This document shows, one piece after another, positions 8,204 through 15,957 of a stretch of DNA of 53,474 bases (the stretch's first letter is position 1; every line of letters starts with the position of its first letter). The stretch comes from an uncultured Parasutterella sp. (lineage in GTDB: Bacteria; Pseudomonadota; Gammaproteobacteria; Burkholderiales; Burkholderiaceae_F): NCBI GenBank assembly GCA_900766055.1, contig CAAFTZ010000023.1, positions 1-53,474 on the forward strand, in the 5' to 3' direction. The position numbers and the translations under genes are program-made. The notes below the pieces were generated by a model. It searched no databases and had not been told where the DNA came from. It was given only the letters and a program-made list of their open reading frames with translations.

Positions 8204-9832
8204 TTAGATGGATTCAGGCTCCATCTTGATTGCACCGCAGGGGCATTCGCTGGAGCAAACGCCGCAGCCTTTGCAGTAGTCGTAATTGAAGATGTAGGGA
8301 ACGTTGTCGTCACCCGTCTTAATCACGGCGTTATCAGGGCACACACCGTAGCAGTTATCGCACTGCAGACAATTGCCGCAGGACATGCAGCGGCGAGCTT
8401 CAAACAGAGCGTTTTCTTCCGTTAGGCCGTGCTGAACTTCATCGAAGGTGCTCTGACGGCGGACGAGGTCGAGCATCGGACGAACCGTCTTGGGTGCGTC
8501 GGAGTAGTACCAGGTATTGAGACTTTCGAAGGTAGCAATTTCTTTCTTCGGATGATCAATCGGTTCTTTGCCTTTCAGGTAGCAGTCAATACCGTAGGCA
8601 GCTTTATAGCCGTGACCGATGGCGACAGTGACGTTTCTGTCTCCGGGAACCATGTCGCCTCCGGCGTAAATGCCGGGGACACCGGTTCTCATGAAGCGAT
8701 CAACTTTAACAACGCCTTTTTCGATGTCGAGTCCGGGGATCTTATCGATGAGGCTCTGGTCGACGTTTTGACCGAGGGCCAGAACAACGGTATCAGCCTC
8801 GACGGTTTCGAATTCGCCGGTAGGCTGAGGATTGCCGTTCTCATCGAGTTCCATTTTCTCGATGCGGATTTCCTTCGGATTTTCTGCTTCCGTAATGGTG
8901 GAGAGCCATTTCACGGAAACGCCTTCCTGCAGCGCTTCTTCTACTTCGAAGTCATGAGCCGGCATCTTTTCGCGGGTACGGCGGTAGATGATCAAAGGTT
9001 CGGCACCCATACGTTTCGCGGAGCGGGCAACGTCGATGGCCGTATTGCCGCCGCCGTAGACCACCACTTTACGGCCGAGCAGAGGCTCTGCTTCACCTTC
9101 CATGGAGCGGAGAACGGATACAGCGTCAAGCATGTGTTTGGCGTCGCCGCCCGGGATATAGGCGTTCTTTGCCATTCCAGCGCCGACTGCGAGGAAGACG
9201 GCATCATATCCATGAGCCTTCTGTTCTTCTTTGATGTCTTTGACGGTTGTGTTTAGTTCGAGTTTGACGCCGAGATCAAGAATTCTGGCGATTTCCTGAT
9301 CGAGCACTCGGCGGGGCAGGCGGTACTTAGGAATACCGTAGCGCATCATGCCGCCGGCCTCAGCACTGCCCTCTTTGATCGTGACATCATGGCCCTTGAG
9401 CGCGAGCTGATAAGCGGCGGAAAGGCCGGCGGGGCCGGAGCCCACGATCAAGACTTTCTTACCTGTCTTCTGTTCGGGTTTGACGAACTTGTAGCCGTTT
9501 TCCAAAGCGTTGTCGCCGAGGAAGCGTTCGACAGAGTTAATGCCGACAGAAGCATCCAGCTTGCCGCGGTTGCAGGCGCCTTCACAGGTGTGGTAGCAGA
9601 CGCGGCCCATGCAGGAGGGCAGAGGATTGCGTTTGGTTAAATGACGCCAGGCTTTTTCGTAATTGCCGCTTTCGGCGTAGAAAAGCCAGCCCTGAATATC
9701 TTCTCCGGCAGGACACTGATGGTTGCAGGGAGGAAGCTTGTGGACATAGGTCGGACGAAGCGTTCTCCAAGAGCCGGTACGGTTCTCCAAGGAGGTACCG
9801 ACATCTAATGTGATAGCAAAAGGTTTTTTCAT
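8204..9832 (-). CDS. GltD-like FAD/Fe-S NAD(P) oxidoreductase subunit of a 2-oxoacid oxidoreductase
   Basis: A 542-aa protein with three parts. The N-terminal domain has cysteines at 36, 40, 74, 79, 83 and 87, the glutamate synthase small-subunit/DPYD type Fe-S pattern. The middle is a two-dinucleotide-fold flavoprotein (GSGPAG at 131-136 for FAD, later VVYGGGNTAIDVA for NAD(P)). The C-terminus is a double 4Fe-4S ferredoxin domain (CMSCGNC, CDNCYGVCP, CKGCGVC, CSSECPCG). It should carry electrons from the 2-oxoacid oxidoreductase through the clusters and FAD to NAD(P)+, like the PadH-type subunit of phenylglyoxylate:NAD oxidoreductase. It is the last gene of the operon, 12 bases after the beta subunit, and supplies the ferredoxin clusters because no separate delta subunit is present. 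Confidence 0.9.
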   Translation of the reverse strand: MKKPFAITLDVGTSLENRTGSWRTLRPTYVHKLPPCNHQCPAGEDIQGWLFYAESGNYEKAWRHLTKRNPLPSCMGRVCYHTCEGACNRGKLDASVGINSVERFLGDNALENGYKFVKPEQKTGKKVLIVGSGPAGLSAAYQLALKGHDVTIKEGSAEAGGMMRYGIPKYRLPRRVLDQEIARILDLGVKLELNTTVKDIKEEQKAHGYDAVFLAVGAGMAKNAYIPGGDAKHMLDAVSVLRSMEGEAEPLLGRKVVVYGGGNTAIDVARSAKRMGAEPLIIYRRTREKMPAHDFEVEEALQEGVSVKWLSTITEAENPKEIRIEKMELDENGNPQPTGEFETVEADTVVLALGQNVDQSLIDKIPGLDIEKGVVKVDRFMRTGVPGIYAGGDMVPGDRNVTVAIGHGYKAAYGIDCYLKGKEPIDHPKKEIATFESLNTWYYSDAPKTVRPMLDLVRRQSTFDEVQHGLTEENALFEARRCMSCGNCLQCDNCYGVCPDNAVIKTGDDNVPYIFNYDYCKGCGVCSSECPCGAIKMEPESI

Positions 9833-9844
9833 GGGATTTAATCC

Positions 9845-10906
9845 TTAAACTTTGTCGGCTCGTTCATCAGCCTGGACAGACGGCGGAATAATTTCAGGTT
9901 CTTCTTCGCCGAGAAGGCCGAATCTTCTGATATTTCTTTGGGCGATCGCCTGAATACGAGCGAAGGCATCGGCGTCACCCTTCGGTCCGAAGAGGTGAGC
10001 GTAGCGCTTCTGGAGTTTCATGTAATTTTCAACCGGCTGGAGCTGGCGAATCTTAGTGACTTTGGTGATCTCGCCGTATTCAGATTCGAATACCGGGAAG
10101 AGACCGGTTTCAACAGCTAAGCGAGCCAGTTTGACGGTGTCGGCCGATTTGGCTCCCCAGCCGAGCGGGCATGGGACCAAGATGTGGATATAGCGGGCAC
10201 CGTGGAAAGTCATGGCTTTGGCAACTTTTCTTTCCAAGTCTCTTAAGTCAGCAATTGTGGCGGTGGCAACGTAAGGGATGCCGTGAGCCATGGCGATCAG
10301 AGGAACGTCTTTGCCCTGACCGAAGGCGTTGCCGGGGTGCTTGCCGACAATCTGTGTGGTTGCCGTGCGGACTGCCGGAGGCGTAGCGGACGAACGCTGA
10401 ACGCCCGTGTTCATATAGCCCTCGTTGTCGTAGCAGATGTAAAGAACGTCGTCGTTTCTTTCGAACATACCGGACAAGCAGCCGAAACCGATATCAGTTG
10501 TACCGCCGTCGCCGCCCTGGGCAATCACACGAACCAGCGGTTTGCCGGATTTTTTGGCTTTGACGCGTGCAACCGCGGCCATACCGGATCCGACAGCAGC
10601 CGTATTGCCGAAAAGGGAATGGAACCAGGGAAGCTGCCAGCTGGTTTCCGGATAAGGTGTGGAGAAAACTTCCAGACAGCCGGTGGCGTTGGCAGCGATT
10701 AAGCGGCCTTCCGTCGCGCGCATGGCTGCGTCCACCGCGTAGCGGGCACCCAAGGCTTCGCCGCAGCCCTGGCAAGCTCTGTGGCCGGAGTTCAAAGAGT
10801 TATATCTTTCGATATTGGCTTGTCCGCTTCTCTGGTCAGGCTGGAGAAGTCGGTTGCCGACCGTGAAAGTACCGGTCTGATAAAACTTAATCTGATGTTC
10901 GCTCAT
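9845..10906 (-). CDS. 2-oxoacid:acceptor oxidoreductase, beta subunit (TPP-binding)
   Basis: A 353-aa catalytic subunit of the pyruvate:ferredoxin oxidoreductase family. The thiamine-diphosphate motif GDGGTTDIGFGCLSGMFERN runs on to DNEGYMNTG. Cluster cysteines are seen at C45 and C48 (HRACQGCG), C77 (ATGCLEV) and in the ILVPCPLGWG stretch, so one 4Fe-4S cluster is expected next to the TPP. Thiamine diphosphate decarboxylates the 2-oxoacid and electrons leave through this cluster. The substrate cannot be fixed: pyruvate, branched-chain, indolepyruvate and phenylglyoxylate enzymes share these motifs. The gene lies 3 bases after the alpha subunit and 12 before the FAD subunit. Confidence 0.9.
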   Translation of the reverse strand: MSEHQIKFYQTGTFTVGNRLLQPDQRSGQANIERYNSLNSGHRACQGCGEALGARYAVDAAMRATEGRLIAANATGCLEVFSTPYPETSWQLPWFHSLFGNTAAVGSGMAAVARVKAKKSGKPLVRVIAQGGDGGTTDIGFGCLSGMFERNDDVLYICYDNEGYMNTGVQRSSATPPAVRTATTQIVGKHPGNAFGQGKDVPLIAMAHGIPYVATATIADLRDLERKVAKAMTFHGARYIHILVPCPLGWGAKSADTVKLARLAVETGLFPVFESEYGEITKVTKIRQLQPVENYMKLQKRYAHLFGPKGDADAFARIQAIAQRNIRRFGLLGEEEPEIIPPSVQADERADKV

Positions 10907-10909
10907 GGC

Positions 10910-12166
10910 TTAGAGATCTCCTTTGTGAAGGTCGGCAACGGCCTTAACAATGGCTTCGGCCATCGGGCCGGAGTGGCGTTCTTCTTGTTCGTGCTTCAGC
11001 TGGTCCTCAACGACTTTTTTATCGAGATCCAGGAATGTGAGTTCCGGAAGTTCACCTTTAAGCGCAGCGTCGAAGGCCTTGTGCAGGCTGCGTTTCGTGA
11101 TGGCGCGGCCGCCGAGGCCGGAGATGACACAGCAGATGTCGAGGTCGGAGAGTTTACGAGTTGAACGGATGACATCGTCCGTGACAACACCACCGATACC
11201 GACCTGAAGAGAACGGTCAATCACGACCGCTGTCTTGGCGCCTTGGAGGGCAGCAAAAACTTCTGCGGCAGGGAAGGGACGATAAGATTTAATGCCGAGG
11301 AGTCCGACTTTCTTTCCGTCTTCGTGCATCTCGTCGATCACGTCTTTAATTGTGCCGATGACCGAGCCCAAGGCGACGACCATGACTTCAGCATCTTCTG
11401 CACGGTAGAGGTCAATCAGGCCGCCGCTCTTGCGGCCGATGATTTCTTTGTACTCTTCGGCGACTCTGTCGATCACGCCGAGCGCCTGCAGATGATGGGC
11501 ATGAGCAAGGTAACGAACTTCGGTAAACGCTTCGGGACCGACCATCGCGCCGATAGAAACCGGCTGCTCCGGATCCAAGCTTTGGCGCGGATCGTAAGGA
11601 GGAAGGAATTGGTCAACTTGCTCCTGAGAAGGAATATCCATTCTTTCGAAAGCATGCGTCAGAACGAAGCCGTCCATACAGACCATGACCGGCAAAGAGA
11701 GTTCTTCGGCGATCTTGAAAGCCTGAATATGGAGGTCAACGGCTTCCTGGTTGTCTTCAGCAAAGAGCTGAATCCAGCCGCAGTCACGCTGACTCATGGA
11801 ATCGGAGTGGTCATTCCAAATGTTAATCGGGGCACCGATAGCGCGGGAGGCAACGGTCATGACGATCGGAAGACCAAGGCCGGAGGCGTTGTAAACTGCT
11901 TCAGCCATATAAAGCAGACCCTGGGAAGCAGTGGCTGTGTAGGCACGGCCGCCGGCGACGGATCCGCCGATAGCCACGCTCATCGCTGCGAATTCACTTT
12001 CAACGTTTAAGAATTCGCAATTTTCAAGCGTTCCTTTTTTGACCATAGCGCCGAGGTTTTCGACGATATGCGTCTGAGGAGAAATCGGGTAGGCGCAGAT
12101 GATTTCAGGGCGGCAAAGTGCCACAGCCTCAGCGACGCCTAAAGAGCCTTCAATTTGTTTGAGCAT
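10910..12166 (-). CDS. 2-oxoacid:acceptor oxidoreductase, alpha subunit
   Basis: A 418-aa protein matching PorA-type alpha subunits: the pyrimidine-binding N-terminal domain (IICAYPISPQTHIVE, then NVESEFAAMSVAIGGSVAGGRAYTATASQGL) and a C-terminal transketolase-like domain (EVMVVALGSVIGTIKDVID, VGLLGIKSYRPFP). It shapes the active site with the beta subunit and binds CoA/substrate. It belongs to the operon gamma-alpha-beta-FAD subunit, with gaps of 12 and 3 bases to its neighbours. The family includes pyruvate and aromatic 2-oxoacid enzymes, so the substrate stays open. Confidence 0.9.
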   Translation of the reverse strand: MLKQIEGSLGVAEAVALCRPEIICAYPISPQTHIVENLGAMVKKGTLENCEFLNVESEFAAMSVAIGGSVAGGRAYTATASQGLLYMAEAVYNASGLGLPIVMTVASRAIGAPINIWNDHSDSMSQRDCGWIQLFAEDNQEAVDLHIQAFKIAEELSLPVMVCMDGFVLTHAFERMDIPSQEQVDQFLPPYDPRQSLDPEQPVSIGAMVGPEAFTEVRYLAHAHHLQALGVIDRVAEEYKEIIGRKSGGLIDLYRAEDAEVMVVALGSVIGTIKDVIDEMHEDGKKVGLLGIKSYRPFPAAEVFAALQGAKTAVVIDRSLQVGIGGVVTDDVIRSTRKLSDLDICCVISGLGGRAITKRSLHKAFDAALKGELPELTFLDLDKKVVEDQLKHEQEERHSGPMAEAIVKAVADLHKGDL

Positions 12167-12178
12167 TGGGGCGATCCT

Positions 12179-12751
12179 TTATAAACGATTCTTAGCTTCT
12201 AAAACAAAGGAGTAAGCATCCGCTGCAACGTCGGCGTTAGCTTGAGCCACTTTTCCTTTGTAGCGTGTTTGGAAAGCCTGCTGGACGCTTTCGAGTTTGA
12301 GTTTGCCGGTCAGAGCGGCAAAGCCTGCAAGCATAGCGGCTCCCGGGAGGGGACGGCCGATGCGGGCTAAGGCGAATTTAGTCGCGGGCAGCGTAATGAC
12401 GTGTCCCTTAGGCAGGCGGTTAACCAAGTCTTCCAGACCGAGATCTTCAGGTGACTGGGAGCTGTTCAGAAGAACATAGGCATTTTCTGTGAGGCCGGAG
12501 AAGACGTTTACGCTTTCAAGCAGAGTGCGGTCCTGAATAAGAACAGCATCGGGTTCCATGATCGGCTCACGAAGACGAATCGGCTTGTCGCTGACGCGGG
12601 CGAAAGCGACAACCGGTGCTCCGGTACGTTCACTGCCGAAACTTGGAAAAGCTTGAGCGTAATGACCTTCGGTAAAGGCTGCGAGCGACAGCATTTCTGC
12701 TGAAGTCACGACACCCTGACCGCCGCGGCCGTGTAATCTGATTTGGAACAC
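12179..12751 (-). CDS. 2-oxoacid:acceptor oxidoreductase, gamma subunit
   Basis: A 190-aa protein with the gamma-subunit signature at its N-terminus (FQIRLHGRGGQGVVTSAEML), followed by YAQAFPSFGSERTGAPVVAF, as in PorG/PadE. In the family this domain helps hold CoA and the subunit interface. It is the second gene of the operon, 25 bases after the ADP-forming acyl-CoA synthetase. Confidence 0.9.
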   Translation of the reverse strand: MFQIRLHGRGGQGVVTSAEMLSLAAFTEGHYAQAFPSFGSERTGAPVVAFARVSDKPIRLREPIMEPDAVLIQDRTLLESVNVFSGLTENAYVLLNSSQSPEDLGLEDLVNRLPKGHVITLPATKFALARIGRPLPGAAMLAGFAALTGKLKLESVQQAFQTRYKGKVAQANADVAADAYSFVLEAKNRL

Positions 12752-12776
12752 TGTTATCTTCCTTTTTTATAAATTG

Positions 12777-14912
12777 TTAGGCAATCGACAAAGCAACGAG
12801 CGCTTCTGTCGCATTAAATTTGATTCTTCCGTCAACTGCGATAGGCTCGCCGTCCTTATCACTGATCATTAACGGGTTGATATCGAGTTCATCGATGAAA
12901 GCAAAATCTTCAACGAGCTGAGACAAACGAAGTAATGTCTCTTCGACCTTGTTCATCTGTGCAGGAACTGCCCCTCGGGCTCCGGCGAGAAGTTTATAGG
13001 CTTTTACAGAGCGGATCATGTCGGAGGCATCCTCGACGGTGAGAGGCGCGAGACGGAAGGTGACGTCTTTCATGACTTCAACAAATACGCCGCCTAATCC
13101 GAACATCATCATCTGGCCGTACTGAGGATCCTTGGCGCAGCCGCAGACCATCTCACGGTCGCTCTTGACCATTTCCTGGATAATGACGCCTTCAAAGCCG
13201 TCCATAAGACCTTTTTCCGTGAGTTTATTCACGAGATCTGCAAATTCAGCACGGAGCTGAGCTGCGTCCTTGATACCTACACGCACACCGCCGACGTCGG
13301 TTTTATGAGAAATTTTCTTGGAGTTAAGCTTCATTACAACCGGGTAACCGATCTTGTCGGCTAAAGCGACGGCTTCATCGGCATTTTTGGCTTCGCCGTC
13401 TCTGCAGACCCGGATGCCGTAAGCAGCGAGAACCTGGAGAGACTCGCCGGTTGTGAGCTGCACGCGATTATCAGCAGCGGCCTGCTTGAAGACAGCTTCG
13501 ACGGCTTCGGTGTCAACAGAAAAGCGGGGTGCAGGGGTTTCGGTGCGTTCGCGCCAGAGACGCTGCTGATTCAAACGAGCCAAACCTTCCACAGCCTGTT
13601 CGGCAAACATGAAGAAAGGAACGTTAACCTCTGTCTCGGAAAGGTGTGCAAAGAATTCATTCTTTGTCATGAAGACGCCGACGATAGGTTTGTCGGGATG
13701 AGCGGTGCGGATTTCCATGACGGCTTTGGCGACATCAATATCTTTAAGACCGAGGAAGGGCAGATAAATGACGACGACCATATCGACGCCGTCGTCAGCG
13801 AGTACCGTTTCCAATGTCTTTTTATAGTGTTCCAGCGGAGCTGACGCGATCATGTCGACCGGATTCTTAACGGAGGCTGCTGCCGGCAGGAAGGAGCGAA
13901 GAGCTTCTTTGGTCTGATCAGAAAGCTGTGCCATTTCCATTCCGTGCTCGCAAACCGCGTCGGTGGCCATAATTCCGGGACCGCCGGAATTGGTCACGAT
14001 CGCGACTCGGTTACCGTTAGGAATCGGGCAGTGACTGAACACTTTTGCAGTGTTAAAGAGGTCCTGGAGAGAAAACTCGCGGATTACTCCAGACTGTTTG
14101 AGTAATGCATCGGCCGCTTTATCGGCGCCGGCTAACGAACCGGTGTGAGACGAAGCGGCAGAGGCCCCGGCCGCGCTCCGGCCGGCTTTCAGCGCAATGA
14201 TCGGTTTTTTCTTGGTCGTGCGGGAAGCCAGGGTGCGGAAGCGTTTTGGGTCGGCGATAGATTCCATATAGAGAAGAATCTGTTTGACGTCGTCGACATT
14301 TTCCCAGTACTCGATCGCGGAATCAGCGTTGACATCGGCCTGGTTGCCGATAGAAATAAATTGAGCGAAACCTAAATTTAAATCCTGCAGGATGTTCAGG
14401 ATACCGCCGCCCAAAGCGCCGGACTGGGAGACGAAGCCGATATCACCGCGAACGGGCAGAGATTCGGCAAAGCAGGCATCGAGTCTGAATTTCGGATCTG
14501 TGTTGACAACGCCGAGGCAGTTCGGTCCGACGCAAGTCATGTCGTATTCGCGAATCTTGGCTACGAGCTCAGCTTCGAGTTCGGCGCCGGCGGCCCCGGT
14601 TTCCTTAAATCCGGCGCTGATAACAACGATGCCTTTGATTTCCTTCTGATGACACTGATCAATCGCGGAGAGTACGTATTTAGCGTTGATGACGATAACT
14701 GCCATATCGATCTCTTCCGGGACTTCCAAGACGGAAGGGTAGGCAGTCATGCCCTGAATTTCAGAGTCTTTAGGATTAATCGGAAAAATTTTACCGGTAA
14801 AGCCGTACTCAACGAGCCGCTTCATGATGTCGGAACCGATGGTGTGCTCTTTATTGGATGCACCGATGACAGCCAGGCTGCGAGGGCACATGATTTTATC
14901 CAGATATGACAT
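12777..14912 (-). CDS. ADP-forming acyl-CoA synthetase (acetate-CoA ligase family), fused alpha-beta
   Basis: A 711-aa fusion of the NDP-forming acyl-CoA synthetase halves. The N-terminus is a CoA-binding Rossmann domain (SLAVIGASN), then two succinyl-CoA-ligase-like domains with GDIGFVSQSGALGGGIL. SSHTGSLAGAD holds the histidine expected to be phosphorylated. The last 230 residues form an ATP-grasp domain. The reaction acyl-CoA + ADP + Pi to acid + CoA + ATP makes ATP by substrate-level phosphorylation. As first gene of the operon with a 2-oxoacid oxidoreductase, it should use the acyl-CoA made by that enzyme. A candidate promoter lies about 95 bases upstream. It could also act as an acid-activating ligase. 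Confidence 0.9.
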   Translation of the reverse strand: MSYLDKIMCPRSLAVIGASNKEHTIGSDIMKRLVEYGFTGKIFPINPKDSEIQGMTAYPSVLEVPEEIDMAVIVINAKYVLSAIDQCHQKEIKGIVVISAGFKETGAAGAELEAELVAKIREYDMTCVGPNCLGVVNTDPKFRLDACFAESLPVRGDIGFVSQSGALGGGILNILQDLNLGFAQFISIGNQADVNADSAIEYWENVDDVKQILLYMESIADPKRFRTLASRTTKKKPIIALKAGRSAAGASAASSHTGSLAGADKAADALLKQSGVIREFSLQDLFNTAKVFSHCPIPNGNRVAIVTNSGGPGIMATDAVCEHGMEMAQLSDQTKEALRSFLPAAASVKNPVDMIASAPLEHYKKTLETVLADDGVDMVVVIYLPFLGLKDIDVAKAVMEIRTAHPDKPIVGVFMTKNEFFAHLSETEVNVPFFMFAEQAVEGLARLNQQRLWRERTETPAPRFSVDTEAVEAVFKQAAADNRVQLTTGESLQVLAAYGIRVCRDGEAKNADEAVALADKIGYPVVMKLNSKKISHKTDVGGVRVGIKDAAQLRAEFADLVNKLTEKGLMDGFEGVIIQEMVKSDREMVCGCAKDPQYGQMMMFGLGGVFVEVMKDVTFRLAPLTVEDASDMIRSVKAYKLLAGARGAVPAQMNKVEETLLRLSQLVEDFAFIDELDINPLMISDKDGEPIAVDGRIKFNATEALVALSIA

Positions 14913-15001
14913 AAATTCTTTTCCTTAGTAATTCTTGGGAGTCTTTAAATTTCGACTGTATCCGCCATTTTATTGAAAATAATCCGTGGGTTCAGTAAGT
15001 T

Positions 15002-15030
15002 TTCATATTGTGCAACGACTGTTCACTCAA
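15002..15030 (-). promoter_or_regulatory. Candidate promoter of the oxidoreductase operon
   Basis: Read on the minus strand: TTGAGT (complement of 15025-15030), a 17-base spacer, then TATGAA (complement of 15002-15007). Each hexamer has four of six consensus bases. It lies about 90 bases before the start at 14912. Support is the spacing only. Confidence 0.35.
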
Positions 15031-15455
15031 TGAGATATGTACTTTTAAATTTCAGATGTCGGTTGTAACTATTTGAATAAAAATAAAGAAATATTAAAAA
15101 TTCATCATCCGATATTTGCATATAGCGAAATATCTCAGAAATTCAAACAGTTAACTATTCTTCACCTTATTTCCAACGTTAACAAATTTTTTCCTAAAAA
15201 CTGTAGTTTTGACAGGAAAACCGCACAAATAGCTTCTTTTTAGAAGGTTCAGGAGTCAGAAGTTTAGGAGTTCCCGGAGTCGGGTGGTGAAGGAAGCAAT
15301 TCGAGCCACAGATTCGTTATTTCAGACGGTCCCGCAAATTGGCAGAAAAGCGAGAAATTATTTCTGTTTTCTGCTTTCCTACGGAAACCTATAACACTTG
15401 GATTTTTAAAGAAAAAATTAAAATCCCGACAGAGGTTATTTTGTGTAAAAGAGAC
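15031..15455. other. AT-rich intergenic region, no gene seen
   Basis: The space between the oxidoreductase operon and the 15512 microprotein gene holds no ORF with a ribosome binding site. It contains short palindromic stretches (AAACTGTAGTTT near 15200) and repeated AGGAGT near 15250-15280. No function was recognised. Confidence 0.5.
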
Positions 15456-15484
15456 TTGCTTTTCCCGAAACTAATCGGTATATT
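15456..15484 (+). promoter_or_regulatory. Sigma-70-type promoter for the 38-aa membrane microprotein
   Basis: TTGCTT (15456-15461), a 17-base spacer, and TATATT (15479-15484). The start of transcription would be near 15491, about 20 bases before the ATG at 15512. Confidence 0.7.
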
Positions 15485-15511
15485 GCTCGGACTTCTTTAG
15501 GAGGGTAAAAA

Positions 15512-15628
15512 ATGGAAAAAGGAAAAAGAGAGCAGAAAGATAAAGCAAAGATCATCGCTGTGTCCTCCGTTATGTCTATCATCGGAAGCGGCGCGATTCT
15601 TCTTGCTGCTCAATTCTTCATGATGTGA
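15512..15628 (+). CDS. 38-aa membrane microprotein
   Basis: This short ORF has everything expected of a real gene: a good promoter, AGGAGG (15500-15505) 6 bases before the ATG, and a terminator shortly after the stop. The product has a charged, lysine-rich first 14 residues (MEKGKREQKDKAKII) and one hydrophobic stretch (residues 15-38, with VMSIIGSGAILLAAQFF). It should be a single-pass inner-membrane peptide with its N-terminus in the cytosol. It is not part of either neighbouring operon. I do not recognise the family. Confidence 0.7.
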   Translation: MEKGKREQKDKAKIIAVSSVMSIIGSGAILLAAQFFMM

Positions 15629-15656
15629 AGGGGCTGCAACGGCCCCTCCGTAAAAC

Positions 15657-15688
15657 AAAAAATCCTCGGCGTGTACCGAGGATTTTTT
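15657..15688. terminator. Bidirectional terminator
   Basis: A 13-bp perfect stem (15657-15669 with 15676-15688, core ATCCTCGG) around CGTGTA, with A6 on the left arm and T6 on the right. It serves the plus-strand microprotein and the minus-strand cytochrome gene ending at 15690. Confidence 0.88.
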
Positions 15689-15689
15689 G

Positions 15690-15953
15690 TTACCGCTCAG
15701 TATGTCCTTTATGGCAGACAGAGCAGGGGACGTCTGCAGTTTTCAATGCTGAGTGCTGCGGATTTGAAGCAGCCAGCCGTTCTTTTCCTCCGTGACAGGC
15801 AGCGCATTTGTTGTAATCGGCCATCGGCATGGTCGTATGACAGCCTTCGCAGTTAATGCCTTTAACTTGATGGTTTTGAGCGATCGTTGCTGAAAAAGCG
15901 ACCGAACTAAACAAGACCAAAAGGCTGATGAAAGACAGATAGAGCGCTTTCAT
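15690..15953 (-). CDS. Small periplasmic trihaem cytochrome c
   Basis: An 87-aa protein with a Sec signal peptide (MKALYLSFISLLVLFSSVAFSA) and three CxxCH haem sites at residues 35-39, 50-54 and 77-81. Extra histidines at 28, 67 and 84 could be distal ligands. It resembles cytochrome c3-like haem domains of the flavocytochrome c type. An ATG 22 codons upstream is in frame but inside the previous gene and would bury the signal peptide. The start chosen lies 4 bases after the stop of the FMN dehydrogenase gene. The protein probably takes electrons from that enzyme and passes them to the respiratory chain. Confidence 0.85.
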   Translation of the reverse strand: MKALYLSFISLLVLFSSVAFSATIAQNHQVKGINCEGCHTTMPMADYNKCAACHGGKERLAASNPQHSALKTADVPCSVCHKGHTER

Positions 15954-15957
15954 AGGA

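Noticed and set aside
8429..9256. 275-codon plus-strand frame opposite the FAD/Fe-S subunit
   Set aside because: Antisense shadow of a gene with complete domain motifs.
11243..12010. 255-codon plus-strand frame opposite the alpha subunit
   Set aside because: Antisense shadow; composition not protein-like and no start signal.
15250..15290. AGGAGT repeats as iterons
   Set aside because: Short, imperfect and without supporting features.
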